From an uncultured Archangium sp. (GTDB lineage: Bacteria; Myxococcota; Myxococcia; Myxococcales; Myxococcaceae): 64,000 nucleotides of DNA. The stretch is from NCBI GenBank assembly GCA_903905455.1, contig CAIVGN010000142.1:16433-80432 (forward strand), in the 5' to 3' direction. The notes below the pieces were generated by a model. That model was not told the origin of the DNA. It did no database searches and saw only the letters and a list, made by a program, of their open reading frames with translations. This document shows positions 53,036-60,650 of this stretch, one piece after another. The stretch's first letter is position 1. Every line of letters begins with the position of its first letter. A program made the translations under genes and the position numbers.

Positions 53036-55156
53036 TCAGCTTTCGGTTGCGACGGCGTCGATCTTCTTCGTCGCGGGCAAGAGGGTGGCGAGGGCTTCTT
53101 TGTCGAGGACCTTCTTCTCGAGCAGCACGTCGCGCAGGGACTGCACGAGCGCCCGGTTCTCGTCGAGGATGCGGTGCGCGCGCACCCGTTGCTCTTCGAG
53201 GATCGCGGAGACCGATTGCTCGATGGTGACCTTCATCGTCTCGGAGATGGGGTCGTGCTCGCCCTGCTCGACGCGCCGGGCGCCGACGCCGTCACCGCCC
53301 ATGCCGAACTGCTCGACGAGCGCGCGGGCGATGTCGGTGGCGCGCTGGATGTCGGCGGCGCTGCCGATGGAGAGGTCGTCGAAGAACAGCTCCTCGGCCT
53401 GGCGCCCTCCGTAGAGGGTGCAGATCTGATCGAGCAGCTGCCCGCGGGTGATGACGTAGCGGTGCGCAGGGTCGCTGTAGCTGACGAAGCCCAGGGCGCC
53501 GGCGAGGTCTCCGCGAATGCTGATGCGGTCGATGGGCGGCAGGTGCGGGCAGAACAGCGCCGCCACCGCGTGCCCCGCCTCGTGCGTGGCCACGACCTTC
53601 TCTTCCTTCGGGGTCAGCGAGGGGCGCTCGGCCCAGCTCGAGAGCGCCTTCTCGACGTCGTCGATCTCCAGCGGCCCCACCGTGCGGTCGCGCAGCCGGG
53701 CCCGGGCCAGCGCCCGACACAGCGCCTGCAGGTGGTCGCCCGAGTAGCGGGTGGCCTGGCCCTCGACGAGATCGGCGGTGCGCTTGACCGCGTAGTCCAG
53801 CGCGCGCGCCGAGAGCTGCAGCCCGAGCTTCTGGTCGTAGATGCGGATGATCTCGCGGCGGTCGTCGGCCCCGGGGAACGGCACGTGGAGGTGGAACTCG
53901 AAGCGCCCCGGCCGGAGCAGCGCGGCATCGAGGGACTCGACGAAGTTGGTGGTGCCCACCACGAAGACCAGCTCGTCCTTGCGGAAGCCGTCCATCTCGG
54001 TGAGCAACTGGTTGACCATGGAGTGCTCGACGCCGCTGCCCTGGTACGTGCCGCGGGCGGTGGCGAAGGAGTCGAGCTCGTCGAACACGATGATCGCCGG
54101 GGCGGCCTGGCGGGCGCGCGCGAAGACCTGGCGCAGGTTCTCTTCCGACTCGCCGACCCACTTCGACTTGAGCTCCGGGCCCGAGACGATGGTGACGGCG
54201 GCGCCCAGCGCGGTGGCCATGGCCTTGGCAAAGAGCGTCTTGCCGGTGCCCGGGGGGCCCCAGAAGATCATCCCGCGGGGAATGAGGCCCTCGATGCGCT
54301 TCATGGAGCCCTCGTCGTCGCTCGCGTCCTTCATGGCGAGCACGTCGAGGATCTCCTTGCCCAGGCGCTCCTTCACCCTGGCGTAGCCGCCGATGTCCCG
54401 GTGGAGATCGACGTCGGGCAAGGTGAGCTGCCCCACCAGCGTGGCCTGGCGCAGTTGCTGGTACGCGGGCCGGGTGTCGCTGGGGTAGTCCTCACCGGTC
54501 AGCGAGCTGAGCAGCCGGCGCATGCGCACCGCGTTGACGCCCGAGACGCTCTTGTAGAGCTGGTACGGCTTGAGGCTGCGGTCGCCCGACAGCTTGCGGC
54601 TCTCGCGCTGGGTGACGAGGGCGCCGAGGCGGTCGCGCGGCACGCCCAGCAGCGACTCGCGCCGGGGGAAGAGGTTCTCGATCACCTTGGGCAGCGGGAA
54701 CGAGGGGTCCTTGAACCCCATGAAGCAGATCTCGGGGTTCTCGTAGAGCAGGGGGATCACCTCGCGGGCCTCGCTCGTCAGCCCGCCCACCGAGGTGGTG
54801 AGGAGATCGAGGTGGGGCAACACGAGCACGCGGTGCTCCGCCGCGCCGCGCACCGCTTCGCGCAGGTAGAAGACGATGGTCGCCACCAGGCCCATGCCCG
54901 GCTGAGGGGGCGGCATGTCGGAGAGCGGTCGCCCGTCCAGGTAGAGGAACTGCCGCGGCGGGGTCTCCTTCTTCAGGCGATCGCGCACGCACTTGTAGAC
55001 GTAGGGCGTGAGCTCCTTCTCGGCCTCGACCAGCACCGGCAGTCCGCGCCGCAGGGAATCGACGATGCGGGCGAGCTCGGCGGGGTACGCGGCCTCGACG
55101 GCCGCGAAGGCGCTCAGCTCCGCGGGGAGCTTCTCCTCGGGAATCGCGAGCGACAC
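53036..55156 (-). CDS. Soluble FtsH-like AAA+ metalloprotease with degenerate N-terminal AAA domain
   Basis: This 706-residue protein starts at GTG 55156, one base after the upstream stop. Residues about 30-185 look like a worn AAA domain (VLVLPHLDLLTTSVGGLTSE, PEICFMGFKDPSFPLPKVIE) without a Walker A. Residues about 250-510 are an active AAA domain: Walker A GPPGTGKT (300-307), Walker B IIVFDELD (355-362), Arg finger RPGRFE (415-420). The C-terminal M41 peptidase has the zinc motif HEAGH (525-529) and the third-ligand region LSIGSAADIQRATDIARALV. True FtsH has two N-terminal membrane helices and a hexameric membrane location; no membrane segment exists here, so it is cytosolic. It is the central gene of a five-gene operon that matches FtsH ternary systems. 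Confidence 0.9.
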   Translation of the reverse strand: MSLAIPEEKLPAELSAFAAVEAAYPAELARIVDSLRRGLPVLVEAEKELTPYVYKCVRDRLKKETPPRQFLYLDGRPLSDMPPPQPGMGLVATIVFYLREAVRGAAEHRVLVLPHLDLLTTSVGGLTSEAREVIPLLYENPEICFMGFKDPSFPLPKVIENLFPRRESLLGVPRDRLGALVTQRESRKLSGDRSLKPYQLYKSVSGVNAVRMRRLLSSLTGEDYPSDTRPAYQQLRQATLVGQLTLPDVDLHRDIGGYARVKERLGKEILDVLAMKDASDDEGSMKRIEGLIPRGMIFWGPPGTGKTLFAKAMATALGAAVTIVSGPELKSKWVGESEENLRQVFARARQAAPAIIVFDELDSFATARGTYQGSGVEHSMVNQLLTEMDGFRKDELVFVVGTTNFVESLDAALLRPGRFEFHLHVPFPGADDRREIIRIYDQKLGLQLSARALDYAVKRTADLVEGQATRYSGDHLQALCRALARARLRDRTVGPLEIDDVEKALSSWAERPSLTPKEEKVVATHEAGHAVAALFCPHLPPIDRISIRGDLAGALGFVSYSDPAHRYVITRGQLLDQICTLYGGRQAEELFFDDLSIGSAADIQRATDIARALVEQFGMGGDGVGARRVEQGEHDPISETMKVTIEQSVSAILEEQRVRAHRILDENRALVQSLRDVLLEKKVLDKEALATLLPATKKIDAVATES

Positions 55157-55157
55157 G

Positions 55158-55718
55158 TTAGACGCGCACCTTGATGGTGATGCTCCCGTTGGCCTCTTCG
55201 TGGATCTCCTCCACCTGGCCCAGCTCGGCGGCGCGCTGCTTGAGCGCGGTGCCGGTCACCTTGTTCACCACGCCGTCGAGCTCGTCCTTGAGGTCCCGCA
55301 GCTTGGCCTCGAGCTGCTCGGTGACCTTGCGGCGCAGGGCCTCTTCTTCGGCCTTCGCCTCGCGCTCCAGGGACTGCCTGGCCGCGTCGCGCAGGTGCCG
55401 CTCGCGATCGCCGGCCAGCGTGTTGTCGACGACCGCGGTGCGCTCGGTCTCGAGGTTCACGTCGGCGTGCCCTTCGGCGGTGACCGACACCTCGCCGGTG
55501 TCGAGCTCGACCGACACGGTGATGCCGTCGCCTTCCTTGCGGGTGCTGGTGTTGCCCTCGCGCTTGAAGCCCTTGCCCTCGAGCTCGGCGGCGAGCAGCT
55601 CGCGCATGCGCGCCTTCTCGAGAATGGGCAGCAGCTCGAGCGAGGAGCAGACCCCGTCGTCGACCTGCACGTGGCGCGAGAGGCTCTCTTTGACGTTGAT
55701 CCGATAGGCGCGGGACAT
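55158..55718 (-). CDS. Ternary-system X-domain protein with C-terminal coiled coil
   Basis: This 186-residue protein starts at ATG 55718 and is the first gene of the FtsH-like operon, ending one base before the protease start. Residues about 1-85 are an alpha/beta domain (MSRAYRINVKESLSRHVQVD, ELLPILEKARMRELLAAELE, GFKREGNTSTRKEGD). A coiled coil (about 105-165, AEEEALRRKVTEQLEAKLRD) and a short strand ending IHEEANGSITIKVRV follow. The opening resembles, from memory, a small X-type domain recorded next to FtsH-like proteases in multicellular bacteria. The first 315 bp upstream of its ATG hold no gene and probably contain the operon promoter. Confidence 0.7.
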   Translation of the reverse strand: MSRAYRINVKESLSRHVQVDDGVCSSLELLPILEKARMRELLAAELEGKGFKREGNTSTRKEGDGITVSVELDTGEVSVTAEGHADVNLETERTAVVDNTLAGDRERHLRDAARQSLEREAKAEEEALRRKVTEQLEAKLRDLKDELDGVVNKVTGTALKQRAAELGQVEEIHEEANGSITIKVRV

Positions 55719-55795
55719 GGGAGGCAGCGGAACACACCTCGTGGCCCCCAGTCACCCACCGCAAGAGGGAGGGTCGCGCCACGGAATGACCACGG

Positions 55796-56017
55796 GGTGA
55801 ACATTTCAGGGCCCTCGTGGCGGACCCGGGCCGTTCGGATGTCAGACCCGCGCGCCATGTCCGCGCCAGACACCGGGCGGGAGGCGGCAATGGGCGAGGA
55901 CGAGGTGCAGTGCCTGGCGGGCACTGCGCGATCGGCCCGACGGGCTACTCCAGGAGCTGGCGGCCCTGGTCGCTCAACGAGCGCCATCGCGTGAACATTC
56001 CATGGCACTCGTCGCGG
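55796..56017. repeat. Pair of 28-bp imperfect direct repeats in the 315-bp gap before the FtsH-like operon
   Basis: The gap 55719-56033 has no gene I can support; its frames read as shadow protein. It holds two similar blocks, 55796-55823 and 55990-56017, 194 bp apart, matching at 23 of 28 positions and sharing GTGAACATT and CTCGT. The gap lies upstream of the minus-strand operon and downstream of another minus-strand gene, so duplicated regulator or promoter sites are possible. Confidence 0.5.
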
Positions 56018-56033
56018 CGAGCACGAGGGGAAC

Positions 56034-56447
56034 TCAAGGCCGCGCGAAGAAGACGTCGAGGTAGTCCACGCTGCCCTCGCAGTTGTTCATCTCCTTCATG
56101 CGCCAGTACTTGCGCTTGCCGGTGATGCGAAAGGTGAAGTGCCCTTCGCGCGTGCACGGCTTGCCGGCGTTGAGGTAGCTGACCTGCGTCGTCACCACGC
56201 CGTCGAGCTCGAAGGACTGCGCCTCGACCCGGGTGATGCGGCCCTTGACCGACGCGAAGTCGCCCTTTGCGTTGCGCTGCTCGGCCTGAAACTCGAGCTG
56301 GCCCTTCTGGGCTTCCGTCACGTGCGCGACGCCGGGAGGCGTGTCGATCCACTGCAGGTTGAAGACGTGGTCACCCATCAACTGGTCGCCCGCGGCCGGG
56401 TGGTGGATGGCGGTCTGCGAAAGGATCAACGCGGTGAGGAGGAGCAC
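56034..56447 (-). CDS. Small secreted protein of unknown function
   Basis: This 137-residue protein starts at GTG 56447 with a signal peptide (LLLTALILSQTAI, cleavage near AIHHPAAGD). The mature part is beta-rich with paired strands (FNLQWIDTPPGVAHVTEAQK, DFASVKGRITRVEAQSFELD, HFTFRITGKRKYWRMKEM) and two cysteines that may pair. No family is recognised. It resembles small periplasmic or outer-surface proteins of myxobacteria. It lies downstream of the Cys-rich lipoprotein on the same strand, with a 46-bp gap. Confidence 0.75.
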   Translation of the reverse strand: MLLLTALILSQTAIHHPAAGDQLMGDHVFNLQWIDTPPGVAHVTEAQKGQLEFQAEQRNAKGDFASVKGRITRVEAQSFELDGVVTTQVSYLNAGKPCTREGHFTFRITGKRKYWRMKEMNNCEGSVDYLDVFFARP

Positions 56448-56493
56448 CCGGTGGAGCTTAGGGGACTTCCTCCTCGCGGGCCCCCGGCCTGCG

Positions 56494-59184
56494 TCAATTG
56501 ACGGTGATGGTGTTCGACGTGCAGTTGGTGGTGCCGCCGGTGCCCGTCGCCGAGAGCCCGATGCTGTGCGAGCCCGGGCCGAACATTCCGGTCTGCCCGC
56601 CGGAGCACGGCACGCTGCCCTGCGGCACGCCGTCGATGGTGTACGTGCAGGAAGCGCCGTCGCTGCCCCAGGCCACGGAGAACGTGGTGGTGCCGTCGCC
56701 GCTGCCGGGGCTGATGTTCACGTTACAGGTCGGCGGCGCGACCACGGTGAAGGTGGCCGCCGGAGACACGCTCGTGCCGCCGGGCCCCACGCAGGTCTCC
56801 TGCACGTTGTGGGAGCCGAGGCCCACGTTCGTCGCCGTCTGGGTGCCGCTGCAGGGCACCGCGCCCTGGGGCACGCCGTCGATGGTGTACGAACAGGTGG
56901 TGCCGTTGCTGGCCCAGGTGAAGCCGAAGGTGGTGCCGGTGCCGCCCGTCGAGGGAGAGACCGAGACGCCGCACGTGGGCGGGGACACCTGGGGCGAGAC
57001 GCTGAACGAGATGCTCGGGGCGCTCACCGTGCCGCCGACCCCGGTGCAAGTCATGCCCACGGTGTGCGTGCCGGTGGTGAAGGACGACGCGTTCTGCGTG
57101 CCGTTGCAGGCCACCGCGCCCTGGGGCACGCCGTCGAGGGACCAGGTGCAGCTGGTGCCGTCGCTCGCCCAGCCAAAGGCGAAGTTGGTGGCGGTGGTGC
57201 CGCTGGAGGGTGAGACCTGCACGCTGCAGGTCGGGGCGGGGATCACCGAGGTGACGTTGAACGAGACGACGCACGTCGAGTTTCCGGCGGGGCCGACCGC
57301 GGTCCCCGTCCACGAGTGGACCCCCACGCCGCCCAGGCTGGCGCCCGTCGACCCGGAGCTTCCCGAGCAGGGCAAGCTCATGGAGGCGCCCGAGTCGTAG
57401 GAATAGCTGCACGTCGTCGCGTCGGAGGACCAGTTGACGGTGAAGTCGTCGAGCGTGGTGCCCGACGAGCGCGAGATGGTGCACGTCAGGGTGGGGAGCA
57501 CGGCGAACGACGCCGACTGGCTGCAGGTGCCGTTGGGGCCCGAGGTGGTGACCTCCACGCTGTGGTTGCCCGCGGTGAAGGTCGAGCCCAGCGACACGCT
57601 GCCCGAGCACGACACGCTGCCCTGGGCGACGCCGTCCACGGCCCAGCTGCAGCTGGTGCCGTTGCCGCCCACCGAGGCCACGTAGTTGCTGGTGGTGGTG
57701 GCCGTGCCAGGGCTCACCGAGACCGACGCCGTGCAGACGGGCGTCGTGGTGCCGCACACCCCCGTCGAGACGTTACACGTCAGCCCGGCCGCGCACTGGG
57801 AGGTGGCCGTGCAGCGACCGCACGTGCCCGCCACGCAGCCTTCGCCCGCGCGGCAGTCGGCGCCCGTGCGGCAGGTCCCGCACACCCCGCCTGCGCCGCA
57901 GCCTTCACCGGCCCGGCAATCGGTGGCGCTCTGGCAGCTCCCGCACACGCCGGCGTCGAGGTGACAGCCCTGCCCGACACGGCACTCGGTGGCCGCGCGG
58001 CACGCGCCGCACACGCCCGCGTCGAGCTGGCAGCCTTCCGCGGGGCGACAGTCCACCGGAGCCGCGCAGGCCCCGCACACCCCACCATCGGCGCGACACC
58101 CTTCGCCGGTGCGGCACTCGGCAGCCGCGCCGCACACTCCGCAGGTGCCGTTGGGCCGGCACCCCTGCGGAACGTCGCATTGCGTGGCGCCGGTGCAGGT
58201 GCCGCAGTTGCCAGCCAGGCAGGCCAGGCCCAGCGGGCAGCTCTGGTTGTTGCCGCAGGGCGTGGTGCAGGCCCCGCTCACGCAGGTCAGCGGCGCGGTG
58301 CACTGCGCAGGCGACTGGCACGCCCCACACACCCCGGCCACGCAGACCTGGGTGGCGCGCGGACACTCGAGGTTCGACTGGCAGGGGCGGCAGGTGCCCG
58401 CGGCGCAGACGTCGGTGCCGGTGCACTCGCTGGTGGCGAGGCAGGCACCGCAGGTGCCGTCAGCGCGGCAGACTTCGTTCTGCCGGCACTGCGCGCCCAC
58501 GGTGCAGCGGCCACACACGCCCGCGGCGCAGGCCTGTCCCGCGGCGCAGTCGGCGGCCGCGGCGCACGGAGCGCAGGTGCCGGCGGCGCAGCGCGCGGAC
58601 TTGCAGTCGGCCGCGATGCCGCAGTGCTTGCCGTTGTCGCAGGTGGGGCAGCTGCCACCGCCGCAGTCGACGTCCGTCTCCGGGGCGGTCTGCAGTCCGT
58701 CGATGCAGCTGACGGGTGCGCACCGGCCCCGGTGGCACGACTGGCTCTCGGGGCAGGTGACGCCCACGCACTCCACGTCGACGCAGGCGTTGGCCTGGCA
58801 CACGTTGCCCGCAGGGCACGCCTGGCCGTTGCACTGGGTCGAGGCGCAGGTGCCGTGGAAGCAGGTCTGACCCGCGGCGCAGGTGACGCCGATGCAATCG
58901 CGGCTGACGCACGCGTCGCCCACGCACACCTGGGTGCTGGCACAGGTCGAGCCCGGGCAGTTCTTCGCGAAGCACGCGCCGCCTCCGCAGGCCGAGGTGC
59001 TGTCACAGGCGTGCCCACAGCTGCCGCAGTTCGCGTCGTCCAACGCCAACGTCACGCACGAGGCGCCGCAGGCGGTGGTGCCGGTGGGGCACGTGGCGCC
59101 CGCATCGACGAAGACCTGGTTGATGGGCGTGAAGCACCCGCTGACGACGACGAGGGACGCCAGGGCCAGCAGTCGGCGGTTCAT
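56494..59184 (-). CDS. Large Cys-rich surface lipoprotein with Ig-like C-terminal repeats
   Basis: This 896-residue lipoprotein is read from ATG 59184, with GGAG 6 nt upstream. The signal ends in lipobox VSGC (Cys near 16). Residues about 30-500 contain over a dozen short Cys-rich, EGF-like units (pattern C-x-x-C-x-x-x-x-x-C-x-x-G-x-x-C with CGAC/CGTC edges). Residues about 500-896 contain five beta-sandwich repeats of about 85 residues, each with a CS-x-x-xDGV-x-QGSV/AxC core and conserved paired cysteines. The repeats point to an extended, disulfide-rich, surface-exposed rod, probably adhesive or structural. It lies 16 bp downstream of an OmpA-type gene on the same strand, so the two are one operon: a peptidoglycan-anchored barrel plus a surface lipoprotein. 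Confidence 0.85.
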   Translation of the reverse strand: MNRRLLALASLVVVSGCFTPINQVFVDAGATCPTGTTACGASCVTLALDDANCGSCGHACDSTSACGGGACFAKNCPGSTCASTQVCVGDACVSRDCIGVTCAAGQTCFHGTCASTQCNGQACPAGNVCQANACVDVECVGVTCPESQSCHRGRCAPVSCIDGLQTAPETDVDCGGGSCPTCDNGKHCGIAADCKSARCAAGTCAPCAAAADCAAGQACAAGVCGRCTVGAQCRQNEVCRADGTCGACLATSECTGTDVCAAGTCRPCQSNLECPRATQVCVAGVCGACQSPAQCTAPLTCVSGACTTPCGNNQSCPLGLACLAGNCGTCTGATQCDVPQGCRPNGTCGVCGAAAECRTGEGCRADGGVCGACAAPVDCRPAEGCQLDAGVCGACRAATECRVGQGCHLDAGVCGSCQSATDCRAGEGCGAGGVCGTCRTGADCRAGEGCVAGTCGRCTATSQCAAGLTCNVSTGVCGTTTPVCTASVSVSPGTATTTSNYVASVGGNGTSCSWAVDGVAQGSVSCSGSVSLGSTFTAGNHSVEVTTSGPNGTCSQSASFAVLPTLTCTISRSSGTTLDDFTVNWSSDATTCSYSYDSGASMSLPCSGSSGSTGASLGGVGVHSWTGTAVGPAGNSTCVVSFNVTSVIPAPTCSVQVSPSSGTTATNFAFGWASDGTSCTWSLDGVPQGAVACNGTQNASSFTTGTHTVGMTCTGVGGTVSAPSISFSVSPQVSPPTCGVSVSPSTGGTGTTFGFTWASNGTTCSYTIDGVPQGAVPCSGTQTATNVGLGSHNVQETCVGPGGTSVSPAATFTVVAPPTCNVNISPGSGDGTTTFSVAWGSDGASCTYTIDGVPQGSVPCSGGQTGMFGPGSHSIGLSATGTGGTTNCTSNTITVN

Positions 59185-59200
59185 GGGGAGCTCCGGGGGT

Positions 59201-60523
59201 TCAGCGACAGGGGACAATGACGAACTCGACGCGCCGGTTCTTCTCGCGGCCTTCGGTGGTGGCGTTGGAGTCCAACGGGAGATCGGGGCCGTAGCCTTCG
59301 GCCGTCAGCCGTTGCGCCGCGATGCCGTGCTCGGTGAGGTAGGCGCGCACCTGGCGCGAGCGCCCGCCGGAGAGCGCGAGGTTGGCGGCCCTGCCCCCGA
59401 CCGAGTCGGTGTGCCCCTCGATGGTGACGCACAGGTGCTCGCGGTCCTGCAGCGCCTGCACCACCTCGTCGAGCAGGCGGAACGAGCGGGGAAGAATCGT
59501 GTCCTTCCCGAAGGCGAAGAAGATCTTCTGGAGGATCTCGACCCGAGAGCCCGTCACGCGCACCTGCGTGTAGACCGGGCAGCCGCCGTTCTCGGGCTTG
59601 CCGGCCACCTTCACGCAGGCGTCGACGTCGTCGGGCACGCTGTCACCGTCGGTGTCGGGGCAGCCATTGCCCCCCTTCGGCCCCGCCTTGAGCGGGCACG
59701 GGTCCTTCGCGTCGAGCACGCCGTCGCGATCGTTGTCGGGCTCGGGGCAGCCGTCCCCGTCCTCGAAGCCGTCGAAGTCTTCCGCCACGCCGGGGCAGCG
59801 ATCGTCAGCGCCCAGCAGCCCGTCGTGGTCGGGATCTCCAGACGTCGCCGCGGGGGCCTTCTCGACGGGACACCCGTCAGGGCCGGTGCCCGCTTCGTGC
59901 GCACAGGCGTCGACGTCGTCGCGCACGCCGTCGCCATCGGTGTCGTCGGCGAGGGGTCCCACGGGCCGCGTCGCGCCGAACTCCACTGCCAACCCCAGCG
60001 AGAGCACCGCGGTGTGCGCGGTGAGGAGGGTGGCCGTGTCGCCGAGCCGGGGCACGAACTCCAGCCGCGCCGCGGGCCCCAGCAGCACGCCTTCCGACAG
60101 CCGCAGCAACAGCCCGGCCCCCGCCGACAGCCCCACCTGGTGCAGGGGGCCGGTGTGGAGGTAGTGCACGCCCAGCTCACCAAACGGGAGCCAGCGCGAG
60201 CCCACCCAGGCCGTGCGCGCACGGACCGCCGCGCCGACGAGAAAAGCCGTCCCCGCGACCCCCACCGGCGAGCCCGTCGCCGCGGGCAGGTAGAGGTAGG
60301 CGCCCTGCAGCTCGACGTCGAGGAACGAGGCGACAGGCAACGCCGCGGTCGCCTGGAACTCGAAGCCCGGTTGGTAATAGGCGCGCTGGGGCTCCGACAG
60401 CATGAGGGCCACGCCCGGGTCGAGGCGCACGGTCCACGCGACTTCGGTCGTGGGCGCAGCATCCTCGGCGAGGACCCAGGACGGCAGCAACAGGACCCAC
60501 CACAGCACGAGGATTCGATTCAC
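59201..60523 (-). CDS. OmpA-family outer-membrane protein with TSP3 repeats
   Basis: This 440-residue protein starts at GTG 60523, with AGAGAGG 7-8 nt upstream giving the start. A signal peptide (ILVLWWVLLLPSWVLA) precedes a beta-barrel (about 30-190, with alternating strands such as ASFLDVELQGAYLYLPAA). A thrombospondin type 3 Ca-binding stretch (about 195-305, DTDGDGVRDDVDAC and DGDGCPEPDNDRDGV) follows. The C-terminal OmpA peptidoglycan-binding domain has the usual Asp and Arg motifs (VTIEGHTDSVGGRAANLALS, KNRRVEFVI). Architecture matches the C-terminal third of the 2498-residue protein, so the two are paralogous modules. It anchors the outer membrane to the cell wall, with the lipoprotein encoded next. 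Confidence 0.9.
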   Translation of the reverse strand: MNRILVLWWVLLLPSWVLAEDAAPTTEVAWTVRLDPGVALMLSEPQRAYYQPGFEFQATAALPVASFLDVELQGAYLYLPAATGSPVGVAGTAFLVGAAVRARTAWVGSRWLPFGELGVHYLHTGPLHQVGLSAGAGLLLRLSEGVLLGPAARLEFVPRLGDTATLLTAHTAVLSLGLAVEFGATRPVGPLADDTDGDGVRDDVDACAHEAGTGPDGCPVEKAPAATSGDPDHDGLLGADDRCPGVAEDFDGFEDGDGCPEPDNDRDGVLDAKDPCPLKAGPKGGNGCPDTDGDSVPDDVDACVKVAGKPENGGCPVYTQVRVTGSRVEILQKIFFAFGKDTILPRSFRLLDEVVQALQDREHLCVTIEGHTDSVGGRAANLALSGGRSRQVRAYLTEHGIAAQRLTAEGYGPDLPLDSNATTEGREKNRRVEFVIVPCR

Positions 60524-60650
60524 TTCAGGGCCTCTCTGCCGCGAAAGAAGACCAAGGTAGCTGAGGGCCACGAGCCGGGGACAACAATTCGGGGGCACAC
60601 CACCCGGGCCGCCCGAGCACGAACGGGCGAAGTGTCGTACGACGCGCCGC

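Noticed and set aside
52346..55174. 942-codon plus-strand frame opposite the FtsH-like operon
   Set aside because: Antisense shadow; the minus strand has complete AAA and HEAGH motifs with coupled starts.
56001..56017. Possible sigma-54 promoter (TGGCAC) in the direct repeat
   Set aside because: The -12 TTGC element is missing at the required spacing.
55719..56033. Small frames in the 315-bp gap before the FtsH-like operon
   Set aside because: All are Arg/Gly/Pro-rich, lack ribosome-binding sites and overlap in several frames.
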